A DNA stretch of 38,222 nt from an uncultured Prevotella sp. Its GTDB lineage: Bacteria > Bacteroidota > Bacteroidia > Bacteroidales > Bacteroidaceae. Location of the stretch: assembly GCA_946188165.1 (NCBI GenBank), contig CAMHTW010000033.1:1-38222 (forward strand), in the 5' to 3' direction. A program made the translations under genes and the position numbers. Within the stretch, counting starts at the first letter, position 1; the number at the start of each line of letters is the position of its first letter. This document shows, piece after piece, positions 15,255-21,056 of this stretch. Below the pieces are notes generated by a model. It had not been told where the DNA came from and ran no database searches. It saw only the letters and a list, made by a program, of their open reading frames with translations.

Positions 15255-15644
15255 CTACTTTTTCAATTCCTCTATGAAAAAGCAAATTGCCTGCTTTAAT
15301 GGAGAAATCTCATTCTTAATAATCCACAGTATTTGTGATGCATCTACATCAAAGTAATGATGGGCGATGATGTCTCTCAACCCTTTTACGTTTTTCCAAG
15401 GAATAGAGGGGTAAGTTGGCAACAGCAGACCATCGGTGGTCTTGTCCAGATTCTTCAGACTTTCACCAATTGCAATGAGCAGCATACACGTGGCATCCAA
15501 CAATACCATACCTGATGAGGAACAAAGAAAATCATCAATGGTATTGATATTTTTCGTCCGCTCTTCAACTTTCTCGATGGCAGAAAGAATGTCTTCGAGA
15601 ATATCCAACGCAATGCTTTTACTCTCAGAAGATAAAGATTCCAT
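15255..15644 (-). CDS. hepT: HepT-like HEPN ribonuclease toxin (second copy)
   Basis: A 129-residue HEPN protein with the motif RDIIAHHY (R-x4-H-x-Y) and the same family blocks as the first copy (LDATCMLLIAIGESLKNLDK, LLPTYPSIPWKNVKGLRD). By eye the two HepT proteins are identical at well under two thirds of positions, so the modules are old paralogues or separate acquisitions. The gene overlaps its MntA-like partner by 20 bases, as in the first pair. Both catalytic residues and the modifiable tyrosine are present, so I expect an active toxin kept inactive by its cognate transferase. Cross-talk between the two pairs is possible. Confidence 0.9.
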   Translation of the reverse strand: MESLSSESKSIALDILEDILSAIEKVEERTKNINTIDDFLCSSSGMVLLDATCMLLIAIGESLKNLDKTTDGLLLPTYPSIPWKNVKGLRDIIAHHYFDVDASQILWIIKNEISPLKQAICFFIEELKK

Positions 15645-15918
15645 CCTTTAAAATACGTTTTCTTAAACGAGGGTTCAGATTTTGATGATTGCGGACGATA
15701 TCGACAGAAGAGCCTGTTGCCTCCTCCAAAAACTCCTTGGCATCCATAAGGAGGAAAGGATTAGGTGTCTCAGTATCAACAAACAAGTCGATGTCGCTGC
15801 CTTCCTTTTGTTCTCCCCTTGCCGTTGAGCCAAAAAGAGACAAAGACGTTATGCCATACTTGTCTTTAAGTATGCTCATATACTTTTTTAGCAGAGTGAT
15901 ACATTCGTCTTTTGTCAT
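15625..15918 (-). CDS. mntA: MntA-like nucleotidyltransferase antitoxin (second copy)
   Basis: A 97-residue minimal nucleotidyltransferase with the intact motif GSTARGEQKEGSDIDL (GS-x10-DxD) and the third acidic residue in SSVDIVRN. I start it at 15918 (MTKDE). A start at 15930 (MITNM) is possible but would leave almost no leader after the promoter, and longer frames begin upstream of the promoter. It should adenylylate and silence the HEPN toxin encoded just downstream. The pair points toward the first pair across the island, with the ATPase-nuclease and nuclease-channel modules between. Confidence 0.9.
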   Translation of the reverse strand: MTKDECITLLKKYMSILKDKYGITSLSLFGSTARGEQKEGSDIDLFVDTETPNPFLLMDAKEFLEEATGSSVDIVRNHQNLNPRLRKRILKDGIFIF

Positions 15919-15938
15919 ATTCGTAATCATTAACAATG

Positions 15939-15969
15939 CAAAGATAGGCATTATTTTTGAAACGACAAA
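15939..15969 (-). promoter_or_regulatory. Promoter of the second mntA-hepT pair
   Basis: Read on the - strand, TTTG (15969-15966) and TATCTTTG (15946-15939) are spaced by 19 bases and match the Bacteroidetes consensus. The start of transcription should lie near 15932. A divergent promoter for the + strand small gene begins only 16 bases away. Confidence 0.8.
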
Positions 15970-15984
15970 GAAAAGCGCAATAAA

Positions 15985-16016
15985 TTTGGTTTTTCGCTCG
16001 ATTTGCACTAACTTTG
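15985..16016 (+). promoter_or_regulatory. Promoter of the 70-residue protein gene
   Basis: TTTG at 15985-15988 and TAACTTTG at 16009-16016, spaced by 20 bases. The predicted transcription start is only a few bases before the ATG at 16025, so the mRNA may be leaderless or nearly so. Confidence 0.75.
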
Positions 16017-16024
16017 CAGGCGTT

Positions 16025-16237
16025 ATGGAGAAAAAGAGACATGCACTACGTAAGCTGTTAGAGGCTGTAGAGAAAGAATTGCTGCACAAGCCAGACAGAA
16101 AGATGCTTGACCGACTGTCGCTATTGGCGGGGTTTCAGGACTGGGAGTCGTTTCAGGAAACCCTGCATGGCGATTTGGGAGGTGAAACGATCTATGGTGG
16201 CCATCATCCAAACAAAAAAGAGACACCCAATCAGTGA
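16025..16237 (+). CDS. Small protein of unknown function (70 residues)
   Basis: The reading frame begins at ATG 16025, right after a good promoter; in-frame ATGs further upstream lie before the promoter. The protein is predicted to be mostly helical: a basic first helix (MEKKRHALRKLLEAVEKELL), a second helix (KMLDRLSLLAGFQDWESFQETLHG) and a polar Gly/His tail (GETIYGGHHPNKK). I do not recognise a family. Its last codons form the left arm of the terminator hairpin shared with rplS. It lies between the island and the ribosomal protein gene and may belong to the conserved side of the junction. Confidence 0.65.
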   Translation: MEKKRHALRKLLEAVEKELLHKPDRKMLDRLSLLAGFQDWESFQETLHGDLGGETIYGGHHPNKKETPNQ

Positions 16238-16250
16238 GTGTCTCTTTTTT
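16214..16250. terminator. Bidirectional intrinsic terminator
   Basis: AAAAAAGAGACAC (16214-16226) pairs perfectly with GTGTCTCTTTTTT (16238-16250) around an 11-base loop. Each direction ends in a run of U, so it can stop transcription of both the + strand small gene and the - strand rplS. Confidence 0.85.
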
Positions 16251-16267
16251 ATGGTTTTTACGAAGGA

Positions 16268-16633
16268 TTACTCCTTACCAGCAATACCGCTGCGCTTCTC
16301 CTTGATGCGAGCAGCCTTACCAGTGAGCTTGCGCAGATAGTAAAGCTTAGCGCGGCGAACCTTACCAACCTTGTTCACTTCGATGCTCTCAATGTTGGGA
16401 GACTCCAGAGGGAAGATACGCTCAACACCTACGGTACCCGACATCTTGCGAACAGTGAAGCGCTTCTTCTCCTGATGGCCGCTAATCTTGATGACTACGC
16501 CACGGAAGAGCTGGATACGCTCCTTAGAACCCTCGATAATTTTGTAAGCGACAGTGATAGTGTCACCAGCCTTGAAACTGGGATGCTGCTTGCCGGTTGC
16601 AAATGCTTCTTCAGCAACTTTAATTAAATCCAT
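16268..16633 (-). CDS. rplS: 50S ribosomal protein L19
   Basis: A 121-residue L19, of the usual bacterial length, with the standard blocks: [20 protein letters not shown], the conserved FRGVVI strand, [20 protein letters not shown], and the C-terminal [21 protein letters not shown]19 sits at the interface of the 30S and 50S subunits. The gene is a housekeeping marker and bounds the accessory island on the right. A TACCTTTG box on the - strand at 16730-16737 suggests transcription from near 16723 and a leader of about 90 bases, long enough for a regulatory ribosomal-protein leader, though I see no known motif. Transcription ends at the hairpin 16214-16250. Confidence 0.97.
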   Translation of the reverse strand: MDLIKVAEEAFATGKQHPSFKAGDTITVAYKIIEGSKERIQLFRGVVIKISGHQEKKRFTVRKMSGTVGVERIFPLESPNIESIEVNKVGKVRRAKLYYLRKLTGKAARIKEKRSGIAGKE

Positions 16634-16745
16634 TGTTACTTTAAATTTATAATGTTGTTGTTATCGTTCCATGCGCAACATAACAGGCCTCTCGTTTCTT
16701 CCTGCCAGCGATTACGCGGAAAGCGGCTGCAAAGGTACTGATTTT

Positions 16746-16780
16746 AAATGAGAAATGAGAAATGAGAAATAAGAAATAAG
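16746..16780. repeat. GAGAAAT tandem repeat
   Basis: About four to five copies of a seven-base unit (GAGAAAT, decaying to AAGAAAT) occupy the spacer between rplS and the nucleotidase genes. This is a simple sequence repeat without visible function. Confidence 0.6.
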
Positions 16781-16885
16781 GTAAGTATTAATATTATTTA
16801 ACTGTTGTGGCATATAATTCTTCACTCTTCACTCTTTCATCTTCCATTTTTTTTTCGTATTTTTGCACCACAAAACTATAAAAGT

Positions 16886-17647
16886 ATGAAGAAAACAACT
16901 GCTATTTATTTGCTCATGCCTATGCTTTTGCTGTTCTCGTGCAAGCAGCACTATGAGGTGACGGGCATGCAACGCAGTCGTATCTTGGTGGATGCCAGAT
17001 ATGACGTACAGCCCGACCAGAAGGTTGCCGATTTCCTGAAACCTTACAAACATCAGGTGGATTCTGTGATGGGGCCTGTGGTAGGTCGCTCTGCCAGGTA
17101 CATGACAGCTCAGCGTCCTGAAGGAACACTGAGCAACCTGTTAGCTGACATCTTGGTATGGGCAGGCAAGGACTATGGCGAACAGCCCGACTTTGGTGTA
17201 TATAATATGGGTGGTGTGCGTGCCGACCTGCCAAAGGGTACTGTAACGTATGGTGATGTGCTTGATGTGGCTCCGTTTGAAAACAAGATTTCGTTTATTA
17301 CGCTGAAAGGTGATGTCGTCATGGAACTGTTCGGACAGATTGCCAAGACGGGAGGCGAAGGCATGAGTCGCGCTGTCCGCATGGTGATTACGAAGGACGG
17401 GCAGTTGAAGCGTGCGACTATCAACGGTCAGCCCATTGATCCGCAGAAAGAATATCGTGTGACGACTATCGACTACCTGCTGGGTGGTACGGACAAGATG
17501 GAGGCATTCAAGAAGGGTACCAATATCAATGCCCCAAAGGAAGTGTCGAACAATACGCGCTTCATTATCATGAACTACTTCCGCGAAATGGATAAGCAGG
17601 GCAAGGTTGTGGATTCCGAGATTGAAGGAAGAGTTGTTGTGATGTAA
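16886..17647 (+). CDS. 5'-nucleotidase C-terminal domain lipoprotein
   Basis: A 253-residue protein if started at ATG 16886, where MKKTTAIYLLMPMLLLFSCK gives a lipoprotein signal with the lipid-bearing Cys at residue 20. A TATTTTTG box lies just upstream (16858-16865), ruling out the longer frame. The rest matches the substrate-binding C-terminal domain of 5'-nucleotidases (5_nucleotid_C): TLSNLLADILVWAG, YNMGGVRADLPKG, VTYGDVLDVAPFENKI. The catalytic metallophosphatase domain is missing here and is encoded by the next gene, 33 bases downstream. So the two halves of an ordinary UshA-type enzyme are separate proteins, in inverted order, and may reassemble in the periplasm or on the outer membrane. 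Confidence 0.88.
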   Translation: MKKTTAIYLLMPMLLLFSCKQHYEVTGMQRSRILVDARYDVQPDQKVADFLKPYKHQVDSVMGPVVGRSARYMTAQRPEGTLSNLLADILVWAGKDYGEQPDFGVYNMGGVRADLPKGTVTYGDVLDVAPFENKISFITLKGDVVMELFGQIAKTGGEGMSRAVRMVITKDGQLKRATINGQPIDPQKEYRVTTIDYLLGGTDKMEAFKKGTNINAPKEVSNNTRFIIMNYFREMDKQGKVVDSEIEGRVVVM

Positions 17648-17680
17648 GATGTATGATGTTAGATGTAAGATGTAAGAAGT
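17648..17680. repeat. GATGTAAGATGT-type short repeat
   Basis: Imperfect tandem copies of GATGTAA / GATGTTA fill the gap between the two nucleotidase half-genes. A similar reverse-oriented array (CATCTTACATCATC) lies upstream of the GH53 gene at about 7729-7765. Confidence 0.5.
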
Positions 17681-18520
17681 ATGAAAAAGTACCTATTTAT
17701 TATATTATTAGGCCTTGTGTCGCTCAGCGGGCAAGCCAAGAAGCAGAAGCAATTGGTGATTCTGCACACTAACGATACCCATTCGGCTATCTTCCCTATT
17801 AACCCACAGTTGCCTGATACGATGAAGGCAGGTCGGGGAGGTTTTTTGCGGCGTATAGCCATGCTGAAGGAGGAACGCCAGAAGTATCCTGATTTGCTGT
17901 ACTTTGACTCAGGCGACTTCTGGCAGGGGTCTGCCTACTTCACCATGTTTAAAGGCGAGGTGGAGATAGGACTGATGAACCAGATGGGTATAGATGCATC
18001 AACCATTGGCAATCATGAGTTCGACTTCGGACTGGAGAATATGGCACAGATGTTCCGCAAGGCCAACTTCCCCATCTTGTGTGCCAACTACGACTTTACG
18101 GGTACCGTTATGGAAGGCATTACCAAACCTTGGATTATCATCAAGCGCAATGGTGTGAAGATAGGTGTCTTCGCAGTTTGTCCTAAGTTGAAGGGGCTGG
18201 TATCCGACAAGAATTGTGTGGGTGTGAAGTATTTGGATCCTGCAAAGGTGGCGTTGGAGACGGCTACGATGTTGAAGCAGGAAAAGAAGTGCGATATGGT
18301 GATATGCATCTCACACCTTGGTTGGAACAGTAATCGTGGTGAGGACGACCAGTATATGATTAGCGGGTCGCGTAACATCGATTTGGTATTAGGCGGGCAT
18401 ACCCATACCTATATGCCATCCCTTGAACATTGGAACAACATGGATGGCAAGCCAGTTCCTGTAGACCAAAACGGCAAGTCAGCTGTATTTGTAGGAAAGA
18501 TTGTTGTGGACTTGAAATAA
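17681..18520 (+). CDS. 5'-nucleotidase metallophosphatase domain protein, exported
   Basis: A 279-residue exported enzyme with a signal peptide (residues 1-19, ending SGQAK) and a complete calcineurin-like di-metal site: HTNDTHS with Asp32 and His34, YFDSGDFWQG with Asp79, IGNHEFDFG with Asn111 and His112, ISHLGW with His212, and GGHTHT with His240 and His242. It lacks the C-terminal domain of UshA-type 5'-nucleotidases, which is encoded by the gene directly upstream. Likely activity is hydrolysis of nucleotides or UDP-sugars in the periplasm to recover nucleosides and phosphate. The convergent porT stop is 29 bases beyond its own. Confidence 0.92.
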   Translation: MKKYLFIILLGLVSLSGQAKKQKQLVILHTNDTHSAIFPINPQLPDTMKAGRGGFLRRIAMLKEERQKYPDLLYFDSGDFWQGSAYFTMFKGEVEIGLMNQMGIDASTIGNHEFDFGLENMAQMFRKANFPILCANYDFTGTVMEGITKPWIIIKRNGVKIGVFAVCPKLKGLVSDKNCVGVKYLDPAKVALETATMLKQEKKCDMVICISHLGWNSNRGEDDQYMISGSRNIDLVLGGHTHTYMPSLEHWNNMDGKPVPVDQNGKSAVFVGKIVVDLK

Positions 18521-18549
18521 GTTTCGATATATCGTCGACATGTCTACTG

Positions 18550-19302
18550 TTATTCGAAGTAGAAGGTCAGCACGATCATTTTCGACTGAGCGCTGCTAAC
18601 ACTGCCTGCAAAGGCCTTGAGGTTGACATCGCGCAGTTCGTTGACGTGGTTCGTATCTAACACGTTGCTCAGTCCGAAGCAGAACTTCAATTCTGGAATC
18701 AGTTTGAAAAAGGGCAGATAAAAGTCGCAGCCCAGACCCACTTCCACCATCGTCGAGAAACGGTTAAGACGTACGATGTCTTGATCACCCTTTGTCATGT
18801 TAATCATCGGATTGATACCTGCAATCAAGTAGGGACGATGGTTGTTCCAACGGGGAGCAGCAAACTTGATGTCAATAGGCAATGAAAAATAGGTGTTCTT
18901 CAAGTCTTGTGTCTGCTTGAGAGGCTTGCCAGTAGCACCATCCTTGTTTTGCAGATCTATGAAAGTGAGATGCTTAGCACCGAAGTGCATGGTTGGCGCC
19001 ACGCGAAGCGAGAAATTATCGTGCAGGCGTAACTCACCAAGTACACCCACAGAGAATCCTGGGCTCCAACGGTCAGCATCGCAGACTATCAGCTGATTGG
19101 TCACAATGCCGTCGTCGTCAGTGATGGTCTGCATACCGACATTCTCGAATTCCAGATCTTGCAGATGGGCACCAACGAGGATGCCGAAGTGCATAGGACG
19201 CAGGTCGATATAGGGTTTGTACTGCACGCGGCGGTCGCTTTGTGCAACAGCTGTCAGCATGCAGACTATAATGATGCCCAGTATTGTTATTGTTCGTTTC
19301 AT
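18550..19302 (-). CDS. porT: PorT family outer membrane protein (type IX secretion)
   Basis: A 250-residue protein with a signal peptide (residues 1-20, ending TAVAQ) and alternating hydrophobic beta-strands expected of a small outer-membrane barrel. The opening after the signal (YKPYIDLRPMHFGILVGAHL) and the closing strand ending in Phe (MIVLTFYFE) fit PorT/SprT, a component required for type IX secretion in Porphyromonas and Flavobacterium. The match is from memory of the family, so an unrelated PorT-like barrel is the alternative. It would help export T9SS cargo such as enzymes with C-terminal sorting tails; the GH53 protein in this window has a tail of that look. Confidence 0.78.
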   Translation of the reverse strand: MKRTITILGIIIVCMLTAVAQSDRRVQYKPYIDLRPMHFGILVGAHLQDLEFENVGMQTITDDDGIVTNQLIVCDADRWSPGFSVGVLGELRLHDNFSLRVAPTMHFGAKHLTFIDLQNKDGATGKPLKQTQDLKNTYFSLPIDIKFAAPRWNNHRPYLIAGINPMINMTKGDQDIVRLNRFSTMVEVGLGCDFYLPFFKLIPELKFCFGLSNVLDTNHVNELRDVNLKAFAGSVSSAQSKMIVLTFYFE

Positions 19303-19414
19303 ATACTCTTATAATAACGGCGCTTTATGCGTGTTTATTATTTCGATAACGTATAAATTAATCGAAAAAACAAAAAAAGACTACCATAAATTAGGTAGTA
19401 AACAAAATAATGCT

Positions 19415-19422
19415 TACCTTTG
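19415..19422 (+). promoter_or_regulatory. Probable -7 element of the ferredoxin promoter
   Basis: TACCTTTG at 19415-19422 fits TAnnTTTG, with an imperfect -33 box TTAG at 19391-19394 (20-base spacing). It lies about 45 bases before the ferredoxin start codon. Confidence 0.5.
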
Positions 19423-19467
19423 CATCACGATTTTTGAGTATTAACTAATTTAAAAGTAACAAGTATT

Positions 19468-19635
19468 ATGGCATACGTAATTGGTGACGACTGCATCGCA
19501 TGCGGTACATGTATCGATGAGTGCCCCGCTGGAGCAATCTCTGAGGGCGACAAGTATTCTATCAACCCCGATGTTTGCACTGAGTGCGGCACTTGCGCTG
19601 ACGTTTGTCCGTCAGAAGCTATCAGCCTTCCTTAA
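19468..19635 (+). CDS. 2[4Fe-4S] ferredoxin
   Basis: A 55-residue clostridial-type ferredoxin, easily missed because of its length. Two clusters of the form CxxCxxCxxxC-P are present: CIACGTCIDECP and CTECGTCADVCP, separated by 17 residues (AGAISEGDKYSINPDV and neighbours). It begins MAYVIGDD, the usual start for this group. It is a low-potential electron carrier and the natural acceptor for enzymes such as the 2-oxoacid:ferredoxin oxidoreductase encoded at 35583-38222; that pairing is inference. It is monocistronic, with its own -7 box and a strong terminator. Confidence 0.96.
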   Translation: MAYVIGDDCIACGTCIDECPAGAISEGDKYSINPDVCTECGTCADVCPSEAISLP

Positions 19636-19665
19636 GGAATACGCTGAATTATGTGGTTAAAAACG

Positions 19666-19693
19666 AAGAGGGTGTGCTCAGGCACATCCTCTT
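19666..19693 (+). terminator. Intrinsic terminator of the ferredoxin gene
   Basis: AAGAGGGTGTGC (19666-19677) pairs with GCACATCCTCTT (19682-19693), with one G-U pair and a TCAG loop, followed by TCTTGTT. It lies 30 bases after the ferredoxin stop and 28 bases before the convergent GH130 stop, and may work in both directions. Confidence 0.8.
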
Positions 19694-19720
19694 TCTTGTT
19701 GCATAGCTGAGTCGGATTGA

Positions 19721-20917
19721 CTATAAATGACGATTCTTTGCTATGAGTTTCTTAACCGTTTCAACGCTGGCACTGGTGGTCAATCCGTCCTCGGGCGTGT
19801 TCATACAGTAATCTGTGAGACGGTTGATAGTCGATGTAGCTACATGCATGCGGGTATCAGCCGTTGCATAATAGATGAACACCTTGCCGTCGTCATCAGC
19901 TATCCAACCGTTGGCAAAGGCTACATTCATTACATCGCCCAAATATTCGTAACCTTCGGGCACCAGGAAGTAACCGCCTGGACGGGCTATGACTTTTGTG
20001 GGATTGTCCAGTGCTGTCATATACATATATAATACGTAGCGCAGACCGTCGGCTGTGGCTCGTACGCCGTGGGCCAAGTGGAGCCAGCCCTTTGGTGTTT
20101 TGATGGGATGAGGCCCCTCGCCGTTCTTCACTTCCGTAATAGTATGATAGTTACGTTCATTAATGATTTTCTCCTCTTTGATTTCAGCATGGGTGATGTC
20201 GTCGACCAGTGCCCAACCGATGCCGCCACCAGACCCTGTTTCGATAAAACCGTCCTGTGGACGGGTATAGAAGGCGTATTTCCCATCCACAAATTCTGGA
20301 TGAAGCACAACGTTACGTTGCTGACTATCGGACTTCAGGTCAGGCAGTCGTTCCCAAATCTTCAGGTCCTTTGTACGGGCAATACCAGCTGTTGCTGTAG
20401 CTGCCGAAAGGTTGCCAGGTTGTGAGTCGTCATGACGCTCGGCACAAAACACGCCATATATCCAACCGTCCTCGTGCTGCGTTACACGCATATCGTAGAT
20501 GTTCGTGGCAGGGATGACATCGTCGGGCATGGTAACAGGTTCCTCCCAGAAGCGGAAGTTATCAATGCCATTGGGGCTTTCAGCTACTGCAAAAAACGAC
20601 TTCCGATCGGCACCTTCCACACGGCATATCAGCAGGTAACGGCCATTCCACTTGATGGCGCCGGCATTAAACACCGCATTCATCATAATGCGTTGCATCA
20701 GGTAGGGATTGTCCTGCTCATTGAAGTCATATTTCCACTCCAAGGGAATATGTTCGGCAGTAAGCACGGGGTAGCGATATTTTTCATAGATGCCATTCTG
20801 TGAAAAACGGAATGTGCCGAAAAAACTATCTGCAGTTGTTGCTAACTCATTCTTGCGTGTCAGCAATTCTTCATGCTGTTGGCGTAGTGCTTTTGCTTTC
20901 TGTTCAAACAGTGTCAT
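19721..20917 (-). CDS. GH130 4-O-beta-mannosyl-glucose phosphorylase
   Basis: A 398-residue GH130 enzyme of the subfamily-1 type. It splits mannosyl-beta-1,4-glucose with phosphate to give mannose 1-phosphate and glucose. The five-bladed propeller is recognisable from [73 protein letters not shown] and [10 protein letters not shown]. It has no signal peptide, so it acts in the cytosol. The divergently transcribed genes next door encode a mannanase and an AGE-family epimerase that would turn mannobiose into the phosphorylase substrate, the pathway worked out in Bacteroides fragilis. A TATCTTTG box on the - strand (20971-20964) probably belongs to its promoter. Confidence 0.92.
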   Translation of the reverse strand: MTLFEQKAKALRQQHEELLTRKNELATTADSFFGTFRFSQNGIYEKYRYPVLTAEHIPLEWKYDFNEQDNPYLMQRIMMNAVFNAGAIKWNGRYLLICRVEGADRKSFFAVAESPNGIDNFRFWEEPVTMPDDVIPATNIYDMRVTQHEDGWIYGVFCAERHDDSQPGNLSAATATAGIARTKDLKIWERLPDLKSDSQQRNVVLHPEFVDGKYAFYTRPQDGFIETGSGGGIGWALVDDITHAEIKEEKIINERNYHTITEVKNGEGPHPIKTPKGWLHLAHGVRATADGLRYVLYMYMTALDNPTKVIARPGGYFLVPEGYEYLGDVMNVAFANGWIADDDGKVFIYYATADTRMHVATSTINRLTDYCMNTPEDGLTTSASVETVKKLIAKNRHL

Positions 20918-21009
20918 CGCTATGTCTTATTGATTATTTGTCGTTATAGTATAAAATCATTGGCAAAGATACGGATTTTTTTCAAAAAAGCAATAAAAGG
21001 TCAACTTAA

Positions 21010-21041
21010 TTTGGCTTTTTTCTTCACTTTTTGTATCTTTG
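21010..21041 (+). promoter_or_regulatory. Promoter of the mannanase-epimerase operon
   Basis: TTTG at 21010-21013 and TATCTTTG at 21034-21041, spaced by 20 bases. Transcription should begin near 21048, which excludes the in-frame start codon at 21039 and supports a start at 21057 or 21066. Confidence 0.8.
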
Positions 21042-21056
21042 CGCTCAATAAGAGAT

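Noticed and set aside
15919..16089. Longer N-terminus for the second MntA-like protein
   Set aside because: It overlaps both divergent promoters and the start of the opposite small gene, and adds non-family sequence.
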